DNA from: Nioella aestuarii
GTDB lineage: Bacteria; Pseudomonadota; Alphaproteobacteria; Rhodobacterales; Rhodobacteraceae
Assembly (NCBI RefSeq): GCF_050896395.1
Contig: NZ_JBPBBA010000005.1
Coordinates: forward strand, 1-64,000
Reading direction: 5' to 3'
DNA length: 64,000 nt
The translations under genes and the position numbers were made by a program. Below the pieces are notes generated by a model. It did no database searches. It worked only from the letters and a program-made list of their open reading frames with translations, and was not told the DNA's origin. Positions within the stretch are counted from its first letter, which is position 1. Each line of letters opens with the position of its first letter. Shown piece by piece: positions 52,280-62,164 of the stretch.

Positions 52280-53203
52280 TCAGAGCGCCAGGTTCGGGAT
52301 GATCTGCTTTTTGCGGGACACGACGCCGGGCAGAACCACGGTGTCTGCATCGCCCACGACGGTGGCAAAGCTTTTCTCGGCCACGGTCTTTACCAGATCG
52401 TTGGGAACCAGCAGGGTGGATTCCTCGTTCAGGATATCGACGACGAAGAGCAGCACCTGATCGACGCCATCCTCCTCAGCCACCTGCGGCATCGTTGCGA
52501 CGAGGCTGTCCTTGCGGGACAGGACGGTGCCGGGCGAGGTGGTTTCCAGAACCGAGACGCGGAATTTGGTGCCGCTGACTTCGTAGGCCTTGGAGTCCAT
52601 GCGCAGCAGTTCCGCATCCGAGAAGGCGGAGACATCGGATTTGGCGGCGAACATCTCGGCCGCATAGGCGGCGGTGTCGATGCCCAGATTGGCGGCCAAC
52701 GCCTCGACCACTTCACGGTCACGATCGGTGGTGGTGGGGCTGCGGAATTCCAGCGTGTCAGAGAGGATGCAGGACAGCATCGCGCCCTTGATCGCCTCGG
52801 GCATCTTGGCGGCGTCGTCGCCCATCAGGTCATGCATGATGGTGGCGGTGCAGGCCACGGGGCGGATGGTGATGTCGATCGGGCCCTTGGTTTCAATCCC
52901 GCCGACCAGCTTGTGATGGTCGATAATCGCCAGAATGTCGGCGTCGTTGATCGCGTCGGGCAGTTCGGCGGGGTTATTGGTGTCGACGATGACAACCGGC
53001 GCGCCCGCGTCCACGGCGTCGATGATGCGCGGCTTGGGCAGGTCCCATTTTTGCAGGACGAATGCGGCTTCGGTGTTGGGTTCGCCAAGAAGCACAGGCT
53101 CGGCTTCGCTGCCCTTCACCTCGTTCAGATACCAGGCCCAGATGATGGGCGAGCCGGTGGAATCGGTGTCGGGGGATTTGTGGCCGAATACGAGGGTGGT
53201 CAT
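52280..53203 (-). CDS. ppaC: Manganese-dependent inorganic pyrophosphatase
   Basis: 307 residues; family II pyrophosphatase of the DHH superfamily. Metal and phosphate residues are seen in VFGHKSPDTDST, VDTNN and the DHHK box IIDHHKLVGG. The C-terminal SRKKQIIP motif of the family is present. It hydrolyses pyrophosphate to drive biosynthesis. Family II enzymes are Mn- or Co-activated and much faster than family I. Confidence 0.94.
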   Translation of the reverse strand: MTTLVFGHKSPDTDSTGSPIIWAWYLNEVKGSEAEPVLLGEPNTEAAFVLQKWDLPKPRIIDAVDAGAPVVIVDTNNPAELPDAINDADILAIIDHHKLVGGIETKGPIDITIRPVACTATIMHDLMGDDAAKMPEAIKGAMLSCILSDTLEFRSPTTTDRDREVVEALAANLGIDTAAYAAEMFAAKSDVSAFSDAELLRMDSKAYEVSGTKFRVSVLETTSPGTVLSRKDSLVATMPQVAEEDGVDQVLLFVVDILNEESTLLVPNDLVKTVAEKSFATVVGDADTVVLPGVVSRKKQIIPNLAL

Positions 53204-53292
53204 GGGGACGTTCCGTTCAACTAGAGTTTGCGCGCGTCATACAGAAGCTACGCAGGCTTGTCAGGTGGAAGTTGTGCCGCAGGAGGGGACAA

Positions 53293-54606
53293 TCAGGCAG
53301 GTGGAGCCGCGCGGTCCTTCAGCCGCTGTGCGATCCAGCCTGCCAGGCGTTTGAGACCGATGCCGGTGCGGAACTCGAACTCTTCGTAGTGGATGTCGCG
53401 GGCGCTGACCCCATGGCGGGAAAGGCCTGACTGCAACGCCCGGCGCAGCCCGGCGGGGCCACAGAACCAGAGCTTCATGGGGCCATTTGCGGTGGTGGCG
53501 ATCCGGTCGGCTGTCAGCCGGTCGCCGGTTTCGGAGGTTATGATATGAAGGGTCAGATTGGTCGCGCGGGCGGCGGCGGCCTCGACCCGCTCGATCTGGG
53601 GCGCCTCGGCACGAGAGCGGACGCACCAGAAAAGCGTGACCGGTTCAGGCAAGTCTTCGGGCAGCGCTTCGGCCCAGGCCAGGAACGGCGTGATGCCAAT
53701 ACCGCCCGCGACCCAGATTTCCGCCGCCTGTGCAGGGGCGCGCCGCTGGAATCGCCCGTACGGCCCCTGAACGGTGACAGCGTTGCCCGGGGTTAGGTCG
53801 CGGCCGAGACGGTGGGTGAAATCGCCAAGCGCCTTCACGGTGATCTGAAGCGTACCGTCTTTGGCCGGAGGGGCAGACAGGGAGAACGGGTGCGGTTCGG
53901 TGAGGCCACGTGCCGCGAAGGTGAAAACGGCGAACTGGCCGGGGGCGAAGCGCAGGGTTTTGCCGGTCGGAGCCATGGTGATCTCGATCGCGCCACCGGT
54001 TTCGCGGATCGCGCTAACCTCGTAGCGGGCCGAGCGGCGCATCGAGGCGGGCAGAAGCGTGACAGCATAGGCCAGCACACCTGCGCCGCAGATTGTACTG
54101 ACATAGAGCCCGAGCGGTGAGCCGTTGGCGAAGGGCTTGAGGATGAACAGGTAATGGATGGTCCCGGCGATGAAGAATCCGCCCATGGCCTTATGGGTCC
54201 AGCGCCACAGATGGTAGGGGATGAAGGTGGCGACAGAGATCACCACCAGCACCAGCAACCCGTATAGGCTGAGTTCCCCAAGGGTTTCGGCAATCTCGGT
54301 CAGGGCGGTTTCCCGGCCAATCCCGTCCATGTCTGCATCAATCGTGTCATGCAGCAAGATCGCGGCCATCGCCACGATGCCGGACCATTTGTGTAGCACG
54401 TAGACCCGGTCCATCGGGCCCATCAACGCCTCGATCCCTGCTGTGCGTGTGGCCATGATCTGCGCCCAGGCCATCAGGATCAGCGCGAGTGTGCCCAGAT
54501 ACTGGCTGAACAGCGCCACCGGGTCGGTAATGTCGGGCAGGCTGGCGAAGAAATAAGCGGGGATAAGGCAGGAAACGAGAATGATGGCTAGCCCGGCGGC
54601 GCGCAT
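53293..54606 (-). CDS. Ferric-reductase-like membrane oxidoreductase with FAD/NAD domain
   Basis: 437 residues. The N-terminal part (about 1-205) has about six helices with His pairs suited to haem (VLHKWSGIVAMAAILLHD, YHLWRWTHKAMGGFFIAG). An FAD domain follows with HPFSLSAPP, then NAD-binding WVAGGIGITPFLAW and WFCGPAGLRRAL. It should pass electrons from NAD(P)H through FAD across the membrane to haem, iron or oxygen. The acceptor is unknown. Confidence 0.87.
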   Translation of the reverse strand: MRAAGLAIILVSCLIPAYFFASLPDITDPVALFSQYLGTLALILMAWAQIMATRTAGIEALMGPMDRVYVLHKWSGIVAMAAILLHDTIDADMDGIGRETALTEIAETLGELSLYGLLVLVVISVATFIPYHLWRWTHKAMGGFFIAGTIHYLFILKPFANGSPLGLYVSTICGAGVLAYAVTLLPASMRRSARYEVSAIRETGGAIEITMAPTGKTLRFAPGQFAVFTFAARGLTEPHPFSLSAPPAKDGTLQITVKALGDFTHRLGRDLTPGNAVTVQGPYGRFQRRAPAQAAEIWVAGGIGITPFLAWAEALPEDLPEPVTLFWCVRSRAEAPQIERVEAAAARATNLTLHIITSETGDRLTADRIATTANGPMKLWFCGPAGLRRALQSGLSRHGVSARDIHYEEFEFRTGIGLKRLAGWIAQRLKDRAAPPA

Positions 54607-54794
54607 TGCTGTGGCCCTCTTACTTTGCGGTTCAGGATGCCGGAATGGGCTAACGGGCCGGGCGCTGTCTGTCAGGGCCTTACTCTACCTTTGCGGGAAT
54701 CGTTCTCGGGATGGTGCGTGAATGCCACGTCCGGTTGCGCCGCTTCGTCCGGTCCTCATGTGCGCCGTGGCGCTGGGCCCGACCGAACGCGCGG

Positions 54795-56285
54795 TCATTC
54801 CGCGGCGAGCTGACCCGCCCCCGCAAGCGCCGAGACCACCCGGTTGCGGCCCTGATCCTTGGCGCGGTACAGCGCAAGGTCCGCGTGTTTCAACATGTCG
54901 GCCACATGTTCTCCGCTGGCCGGGTAACTGGTGACGCCTGCCGAAGCGGTGATGCGGGGCAGTTTGCCGTCGCCATAGGCCAGTTCCAATTCACTCAGGG
55001 CAATGCGGAAGGTTTCCGCGATCTCGAGGGCGGCGGCGTGATCCAACCCAGGCAGCAGCGCCACGAATTCCTCACCTCCCAGCCGGCAGGGGGCCAGCGG
55101 TGGGGTAAACACCTCTCGCATCAATGCGCCGACCTCTCGCAGTACGATATCACCTGCGTCATGGCCGTGATGGTCGTTGAACTTCTTGAAATGATCCACG
55201 TCGATGGAGATGAGAGATAGCGCATTGTCCTGCCTTCGGGCGCGGCCAATTTCCTTATGGGCGGCGTCGAGGAACCAGCGCCGGTTCCAAAGGCTGGTCA
55301 GCGGGTCGCGCACGGATTGATCCATCAGTTCCTGCCTTAGCTGCACATTGGCCACCGCAAGGCTGATTTGTTCGGCGCAAAGCAGGCCCAGTTCCCACCT
55401 TTGTTGCAGAAAGGTTTGCACCATCTTGCGCGACATGATCGACCGGTCGAATGCCGAGAAGGCCAGGTGCAGCAGACCGATGGTTTCGCCATGGGCGATG
55501 ATCGGAAGGCAGAAATAGGGGGTGTCTTCGCCGTCCACATGGCTGCAGGGAAATTCGATGGCGCGGGTGCCGTAGGAATAGGCGCGGCCGCGGCGCAGGG
55601 CCCAGCAATCTTCGGCATCTATGTGTTTTTGGGGCGCGTGATCGCCCCAGGAGGTTTCCAGATCCAGCGTATCGCGGGAGTTGGAGTAGATATAGAGCTG
55701 CCCCTCGCTTTCCGGGATCAGGGTATGCATGGATTTCTGGACGACCTTCAGCAGCTCCTCCAAGGACTTGGCGGAGTAGAGCCATTCGCTGACCTGGCTA
55801 AGCAGTTTGCGTTCATGTTGACGCTGTTCTTCGTTGGCCATCACCTCGCGCGTCTTCTCCTCCATCTTGCGGCGCTTGGAGATGTCGCGGTTGATCGACA
55901 TGTGGTTCGTGTGATTGCCCTCTTCGTCAAAAATCGGTGTCAGGGTCTTATCCACCCAGATGGGTTCACCGGTAGCTGAGTAATGCAGGATATCGACGGT
56001 CAGAACCTCGCGCCCCTCAATGGCGCGCAGAACCTTATCGCGTGCATCCGGGTCGGTTTCCGGACCATCAAGCAACCCACGCGCGGGCAGACCTATGATG
56101 TTCTCCAGCCGGTGGCCGAACATGCGTTCGAAGCCTGTGTTGACCCAGACGATATCATTGGCCAGATCCGTTATCAGAACCGCGTCGAGGATATGGCGCA
56201 GTGTCAGCTCTGCGTAACGCCGGTATTCCACCGCCTTGTCAGCTTTATCGTCTCGGGTCTTGGCCAAATCATTTTCCCGGTTCAC
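54795..56285 (-). CDS. PAS-GAF-GGDEF diguanylate cyclase
   Basis: 496 residues from GTG 56285. A PAS domain (about 20-140, DAVLITDLANDIVWVNTGFERMFG) precedes a GAF-like domain (about 180-325) and a GGDEF domain (about 335-490). The active-site loop is CRLGGEEFVAL, an active form. No RxxD inhibitory site precedes it. It should make cyclic di-GMP from GTP in response to a sensed signal. No membrane helix is seen, so sensing is cytoplasmic. GTG 56351 is an alternative start; neither start has a strong ribosome site. Confidence 0.87.
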   Translation of the reverse strand: MNRENDLAKTRDDKADKAVEYRRYAELTLRHILDAVLITDLANDIVWVNTGFERMFGHRLENIIGLPARGLLDGPETDPDARDKVLRAIEGREVLTVDILHYSATGEPIWVDKTLTPIFDEEGNHTNHMSINRDISKRRKMEEKTREVMANEEQRQHERKLLSQVSEWLYSAKSLEELLKVVQKSMHTLIPESEGQLYIYSNSRDTLDLETSWGDHAPQKHIDAEDCWALRRGRAYSYGTRAIEFPCSHVDGEDTPYFCLPIIAHGETIGLLHLAFSAFDRSIMSRKMVQTFLQQRWELGLLCAEQISLAVANVQLRQELMDQSVRDPLTSLWNRRWFLDAAHKEIGRARRQDNALSLISIDVDHFKKFNDHHGHDAGDIVLREVGALMREVFTPPLAPCRLGGEEFVALLPGLDHAAALEIAETFRIALSELELAYGDGKLPRITASAGVTSYPASGEHVADMLKHADLALYRAKDQGRNRVVSALAGAGQLAAE

Positions 56286-56412
56286 GCAGGTTCCGCGGGC
56301 GAGGCTATGGGCGAAGAGTGAATAAAACCTTGATACGGAACAGGGTTTCACCGGGTGAACTGTCTAAAATTCTTAACGTCTGCACGTGAGCGAAAAAACT
56401 TGCAGGGCTTTG

Positions 56413-56441
56413 TTGACTCTCTTCGGACACCTCCCTATCTA
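56413..56441 (+). promoter_or_regulatory. groESL promoter
   Basis: TTGACT (56413-56418) and TATCTA (56436-56441) are 17 nt apart. The TTGACTC...CCCTATCT arrangement also resembles alphaproteobacterial RpoH (sigma-32) promoters, so heat-shock and vegetative use are both possible. Confidence 0.75.
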
Positions 56442-56448
56442 CGTCGCG

Positions 56449-56475
56449 TTAGCACTCGGCACAGGTGAGTGCTAA
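56449..56475 (+). promoter_or_regulatory. CIRCE element (HrcA operator)
   Basis: TTAGCACTC (56449-56457), a 9-nt spacer, and GAGTGCTAA (56467-56475) form a perfect CIRCE inverted repeat just after the predicted transcript start. HrcA should repress groESL here under non-stress conditions. Confidence 0.97.
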
Positions 56476-56513
56476 CATGGGAGAAACAAACGAACCGAAG
56501 GAGTGTTCGAGAG

Positions 56514-56801
56514 ATGGCATTCAAACCGCTGCATGACCGTGTGCTGGTGCGCCGCATCGAAGGCGACGAAAAGACCAAGGGCGGTCTGATCATTCCCGAT
56601 AGCGCCAAAGAAAAACCGTCCGAAGGCGAAATCGTTGCCTGCGGTGAAGGCGCTCGCAAGGATTCGGGCGAGCTGATCGCAATGGCTGTGAAAGCCGGCG
56701 ACCGCGTACTGTTCGGCAAATGGTCGGGCACCGAAGTATCGGTCGAGGGTGAAGAGCTCTTGATCATGAAAGAGTCGGACATCCTCGGCATCATCGCCTG
56801 A
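56514..56801 (+). CDS. groES: Co-chaperonin GroES
   Basis: 95 residues; the heptameric lid of the GroEL chamber. MAFKPLHDRVLVRRIEGDEKT and GGLIIPDSAKEKPSEG (mobile loop) are typical, ending ESDILGIIA. ATG 56514 follows AAGGAG by 10 nt. It is transcribed with groEL from the CIRCE-controlled promoter. Confidence 0.97.
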   Translation: MAFKPLHDRVLVRRIEGDEKTKGGLIIPDSAKEKPSEGEIVACGEGARKDSGELIAMAVKAGDRVLFGKWSGTEVSVEGEELLIMKESDILGIIA

Positions 56802-56851
56802 GCCGTCCCATTTTCGACTGAAACCAAGACATTCCATGGAAGGAGCCACCG

Positions 56852-58498
<1,647 letters not shown>

Positions 58499-58521
58499 TC
58501 CACCCATGGCTTTGAATAAGG

Positions 58522-58550
58522 AAAGGGCGTCCCATCGGGGCGCCCTTTTC
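58522..58550 (+). terminator. Rho-independent terminator of groESL
   Basis: A 12-bp stem (58522-58533 with 58537-58548, one G-T pair, 3-nt loop) ends in TTTTC. It lies 23 nt past the groEL stop. Confidence 0.88.
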
Positions 58551-58570
58551 TGTTTCGCAGGTTATCGAGC

Positions 58571-58798
58571 CTACCAGTTGCCGGACCGCGACGGACCCCG
58601 TTTATCCTCAGTCAGGTAAGTCAGGTCGTCCCGGATCACGCCTGCATCCTTCAGCAACCTGTCCGGCAATTGCGACATCATCTGCCGGGCCTTTCTTTCA
58701 CACGCCCAGACCCGGACCGCGTTGATCAGATGGGTCAGCAAGCCCCGCGCCTGGCCGCTGGTGACAGTGATGATGGGCGAATTCATGGAGGACTGCAT
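58571..58798 (-). CDS. DUF1127 (YjiS-like) small protein
   Basis: 75 residues. The C-terminal half AVRVWACERKARQMMSQLPDRLLKDAGV has the arginine-rich DUF1127 pattern (L..LPD..L.D.G). In alphaproteobacteria such proteins are linked to RNA metabolism and phosphate or stress responses; the role here is unknown. The start is ATG 58798 with AGGAAACAG upstream. It is convergent with groEL. Confidence 0.85.
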   Translation of the reverse strand: MQSSMNSPIITVTSGQARGLLTHLINAVRVWACERKARQMMSQLPDRLLKDAGVIRDDLTYLTEDKRGPSRSGNW

Positions 58799-58881
58799 TC
58801 TGTTTCCTTTCGTTTAGAACCTGCCAACAGACTGTCAGACCCGGCTCTCATGCCGATAGTTCAGGAATCGCAGCGCCCCCG

Positions 58882-58896
58882 GTTCAAAAAGTGAAC
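58882..58896. promoter_or_regulatory. Possible operator upstream of the HxlR gene
   Basis: GTTCA-AAAAG-TGAAC (58882-58896) is an inverted repeat with 5-nt arms, 50 nt before the HxlR start. It may be the autoregulatory site; a single copy is weak evidence. Confidence 0.4.
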
Positions 58897-58946
58897 TGGC
58901 CTGAATGCGCCCCCATGACATACCCTACTGATCAAGGAGGTGACGG

Positions 58947-59645
58947 ATGCCACGAAAACCCTACGGATTGTTCTGCCCAGTTTCCAAAGCGTGCGAAGAG
59001 TTGGAGCCCAGATGGACGATACAGATTCTGGGTGAGCTTTGGGATGGATCGACACGCTTCAACGAAATCCGAAGGGGCGTTCCGGGAATATCGACGGGGC
59101 TTCTGTCCAAACGCCTCAAGGAGATGCAGGCCAAGGGCCTTGTCGAACGGGTCGAGGACCCGGCAACCGGAGCGATCGACTACTTCCGCACCAAGAAAGC
59201 AGAAGAGCTTGATGACATCCTGGTCGCGCTCGGCCATTGGGCGCAAAAGAACATCAAAGCTGAGATCGCCTTAGAGGATCGCGACGCCAGCACGTTGATG
59301 TGGACGCTTAGGAAGAAGATTCTGGACGAGGAACTTCCCAAGAAGCGGAATGTCTTGAGGTTCAACTTCGGTGACGCCCTGCCGCCTTGTTCGACCTATT
59401 GGTTGATCACCAAGCCCGGCGAGCCGGCCGAGATCTGTGTATCGGACCCCGGCTTCGACATCGATCTTTTCATCGAGACCGATGTGACTGTCATGTCCGG
59501 CATCTATCTGGGACGCCGCCGACTGGCCCGCGAGATTGAGGATGGACGCCTTTTCCTGAGCGGAGATGCCCGGATCGCCAAAACCATGGACCGCTGGTTA
59601 AAGCTGAGCGTCTATGCAGAGACGGACGGGATAGCCTTGGCATGA
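58947..59645 (+). CDS. HxlR-type regulator with C-terminal domain
   Basis: 232 residues. The HxlR winged helix (about 1-105) reads CPVSKACEELEPRWTIQIL, then GISTGLLSKRLKEMQAKGLVERV. HxlR proteins are normally 100-130 residues; here an extra 120-residue domain follows (FGDALPPCSTYWLITKPGEPAEICVSD, DTDLFIETDVTVM-like). It resembles SCP2-type domains seen in related regulators, so it may bind a lipophilic or aromatic ligand. AAGGAGGTG precedes the ATG. Confidence 0.82.
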   Translation: MPRKPYGLFCPVSKACEELEPRWTIQILGELWDGSTRFNEIRRGVPGISTGLLSKRLKEMQAKGLVERVEDPATGAIDYFRTKKAEELDDILVALGHWAQKNIKAEIALEDRDASTLMWTLRKKILDEELPKKRNVLRFNFGDALPPCSTYWLITKPGEPAEICVSDPGFDIDLFIETDVTVMSGIYLGRRRLAREIEDGRLFLSGDARIAKTMDRWLKLSVYAETDGIALA

Positions 59646-59756
59646 TCCGTCTCGCCGGGATGCGGCTGACGAGGCTGGCAGTGCGGCGGGGCAACGCTTT
59701 TCGCAGCTGACTACGCGGACCTGATGCCGTGCAGGACAGGCGTGGTCGGCCATGAT

Positions 59757-60374
59757 CTACACCACGATGACGCCTTTTTCGGCCAGCAGGGCTTGGGCCT
59801 TTTCCGTCGATGCCGCCGCCAGTGTGCCCGGGCCCACGACCGTAACCTCATAACCCCGGTTGCGCGCAGCGAGCGCCGTTTTCAGCACGCAGTAGTTGAA
59901 GTCCAGCCCGACCAACCGCAGCCGTCCAACATCCAGGCTGTTCAGCACCTGATCGAGTTCGCCGGTTTCAAAAGCATCCTGAACGCGCTTGATTATGGAG
60001 TGATCAGCGATATCGGCAAAGGGTGCAGCAAGGCCGGTGCCCGGCGTTCCGGCCACGGCCTGGCCCTTCATCGCCAGGCGCGCGATCAGCTTTGTAGATG
60101 GAATCGACCACTCTTGACGGATGGCGATAACGGGCGTTCCGGCGGCTTTTGCGGCGTCGATTTCCATCAGGATTGCCGCTTGTGCTGCGCGCCGGTCGCT
60201 CTCTGAATAGGGGCCGTCCTCCCAGAATACCGATTGCAGGTCGATCAGCAAAAGCGCCGACCCCGGTCGGTCCCCAATTGGTTCCCCATTGCTGACAGAT
60301 CCGATGCGTCGCGCGCCATTCGCAAGCCATGCGATACCTGCAAGCAAAGCTGCGCCCAGTGCATATCCAATCAC
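59757..60374 (-). CDS. Isochorismatase-family protein with N-terminal membrane anchor
   Basis: 205 residues. An N-terminal hydrophobic helix (MIGYALGAALLAGIAWLA) precedes a cysteine-hydrolase domain. The predicted catalytic Asp is in SALLLIDLQSVFWED and Cys in GLDFNYCVLKTALAA. Isochorismatase-like members hydrolyse isochorismate, nicotinamide or related amides; the substrate is not decidable. The anchor is unusual for the family. Its start overlaps the marR stop by 4 nt, so the two genes are coupled. Confidence 0.83.
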   Translation of the reverse strand: MIGYALGAALLAGIAWLANGARRIGSVSNGEPIGDRPGSALLLIDLQSVFWEDGPYSESDRRAAQAAILMEIDAAKAAGTPVIAIRQEWSIPSTKLIARLAMKGQAVAGTPGTGLAAPFADIADHSIIKRVQDAFETGELDQVLNSLDVGRLRLVGLDFNYCVLKTALAARNRGYEVTVVGPGTLAAASTEKAQALLAEKGVIVV

Positions 60375-60820
60375 GTGATGTCTCCACCTTGTTGCGCTTT
60401 CAATCTGTCTGTGACGGCGCGCACAACGCGCAATGCGGTCGCTATCTCTTCCTCTGAGAACTCGGCGCTGATGGTGGCCATCAACGCCATTTCAGCGGAC
60501 ATCACATTCTCGATCAAATTGCGCGCGTCTTCTGTGAGGCTCAGCAGCCGGGACCGCTTGTGGCGCGGGTTCGGGCGCTGACGGGTAAGGCCCGACGCCA
60601 GAGTGTCATTGACCATAAGCTGCACATATTGACGGTTGATCTCCAATTTCGCGGCGATTTCGGGGACTGAAAGATCTCCGTGGCGATGCAGAATTTCCAG
60701 AACGGCCCGCATCCTTACCGTCAGGTCCGTTCCGTCCAGCCCTTTCACCACACACGCTTCAGCAGCTTGCATTAAGGGGCGGGACATCCAGATGAGATCG
60801 TAGAGTTGTTCCTGTTTCAT
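60371..60820 (-). CDS. MarR-family regulator of the isochorismatase-like gene
   Basis: 149 residues. The winged helix has AVLEILHRHGDLSVPEIAAKLEINRQYVQLMVNDTLASG and QRPNPRHKRSRLLSLTEDA. Wing residues are more basic than the usual DxRS form. It is the first gene of a coupled pair with the isochorismatase-like gene. Two similar 17-bp palindromes directly upstream (60823-60839 and 60843-60859) suggest autoregulation. Confidence 0.88.
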   Translation of the reverse strand: MKQEQLYDLIWMSRPLMQAAEACVVKGLDGTDLTVRMRAVLEILHRHGDLSVPEIAAKLEINRQYVQLMVNDTLASGLTRQRPNPRHKRSRLLSLTEDARNLIENVMSAEMALMATISAEFSEEEIATALRVVRAVTDRLKAQQGGDIT

Positions 60821-60822
60821 AA

Positions 60823-60839
60823 TGACACTATAAATGTCA
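60823..60839. promoter_or_regulatory. MarR operator, distal copy A
   Basis: TGACACTATAAATGTCA has TGACA/TGTCA arms and lies 3 nt upstream of the marR ATG. It shares the outer half-sites with copy B, whose centre is 20 bp away. Confidence 0.7.
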
Positions 60840-60842
60840 AAA

Positions 60843-60859
60843 TGACATTTGCAATGTCA
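60843..60859. promoter_or_regulatory. MarR operator, copy B
   Basis: TGACATTTGCAATGTCA has 7-bp arms (TGACATT/AATGTCA) around TGC. The 20-bp spacing to copy A is about two helical turns, so both dimers could sit on one DNA face. Confidence 0.75.
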
Positions 60860-61024
60860 AAATCGCCTGTTGACCCATGTCCAGACTCGCGCCGATCCTG
60901 TCCCTTCTTTCGCCCGGCAGATGCGGTGGTTGTCATTTTCGCCCCACTTTGAGCCAAGTCATGGCACTTACACACTAGGGGGTGATCTCTTCCGATCATG
61001 ACTGGTGACTGAAAGGGCCGACCA

Positions 61025-62164
61025 ATGCGATTTCTCAGCCGAATAGTAGCCGTTCTGACGATGAGCCTTGCCGCGGCGTGCCCGGGCGTGGCGCAAGAAG
61101 AAGGCCGGGCGCAATTTGGTGGTGACCGCTATCTCGCGGGCACAAACATTGAGGCGACGGAAGACACCGACCGCGATCTCTTCATGATGGGCGAGACCGT
61201 GAGTGTTGAAGCCCCCGTTGCCGGCAGTGCGCATCTTATGGGCCGCAGACTGTCGGTTGAGGCGGCACTGGGCGGCAACCTCTACACCATGAGCTACGCC
61301 CTTGACCTCAACGCGCCCGTTTCAGGATCGGTAAGTGCTACCGGGGCAGAGTTGCGTCTGAACGATGAGATCACCGGCAACCTGCGCGCAAGCGGATGGG
61401 AAATCCGTCTGGATGGCCCGGTCGCGGGCAGTGCGTTGCTGGCGGGCGGGCAGATCACCCTGGACGCGGCCATTGCAGGAGACGTTGTGATCGCCACCGA
61501 CGATCTTCGCTTTGGTGATGATGCGTCGGTAGGTGGCACCTTGACCATCTATGCTGAAGATCCCGAGAGCGTCACTGTGCCAGACAGTGTTGCGCCTGCA
61601 AGTCGGGTCGAGATCTTGCAAGGGGACAGCTACGACGACACCCATGGCAGCGCTTGGCCCATCGCTGAACCACCCAGTTTTGCCTCGCGGGTCGGAAGTT
61701 TCCTGACCGGTGTTCTGATCGTGACGGGCCTGGCGGTGGCGCTGGCCGCGCTGATGCCCGACAGGTTGGCAGAACTGCGCGCGCGCAGTGTCGAGCACCC
61801 CGGCCAAAGCCTTTGGTCCGGGTTCCTGGGTTTGTCCACATTGGTGGGGGCGGGCTTTGTCGCCTCGCTGACCATCGTCGGGATCATCCTGATGCCTGCC
61901 GCGATCCTTCTTGCGGTCCTGGCGATGCTGGTGGGTTATGTACTGGGCGTCTACGTGCTGGGTGGGGCGATTTGGAACGCCCTGGGTCGCGCAGCCCCGA
62001 CAGACCTTTTCAGCAAAGCGCTGATGGCGCTGTCCGGCGCGGTTCTGGCGGCGCTGATCGGGCTGATCCCTTTCCTTGGCTGGCTTTTTGCGCTGGCTCT
62101 GGGGCTGGTGGGCGTCGGTGCGATGGTCCGCTCGTGGAAATTGCGGCGGCAGATCGGCTACTGA
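61025..62164 (+). CDS. Exported bactofilin-like protein with C-terminal membrane domain
   Basis: 379 residues. A signal peptide (about 1-23, ending GVAQ) precedes a region (about 35-180) of short repeating beta turns, for example GETVSVEAPVAGSAHLMG, GGNLYTM and GEITGNLRAS-type steps, resembling the right-handed beta helix of bactofilins. The C-terminal part (about 225-375) has four or five membrane helices. The combination suggests a periplasmic polymer or scaffold held in the inner membrane. No matching characterised protein is recalled. Its stop overlaps the convergent DUF2585 stop by 7 nt. Confidence 0.78.
   Translation: MRFLSRIVAVLTMSLAAACPGVAQEEGRAQFGGDRYLAGTNIEATEDTDRDLFMMGETVSVEAPVAGSAHLMGRRLSVEAALGGNLYTMSYALDLNAPVSGSVSATGAELRLNDEITGNLRASGWEIRLDGPVAGSALLAGGQITLDAAIAGDVVIATDDLRFGDDASVGGTLTIYAEDPESVTVPDSVAPASRVEILQGDSYDDTHGSAWPIAEPPSFASRVGSFLTGVLIVTGLAVALAALMPDRLAELRARSVEHPGQSLWSGFLGLSTLVGAGFVASLTIVGIILMPAAILLAVLAMLVGYVLGVYVLGGAIWNALGRAAPTDLFSKALMALSGAVLAALIGLIPFLGWLFALALGLVGVGAMVRSWKLRRQIGY

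Noticed and set aside
55942..55955. TTATCCACC as a second DnaA box
   Set aside because: It is inside the diguanylate cyclase coding region, imperfect and isolated.
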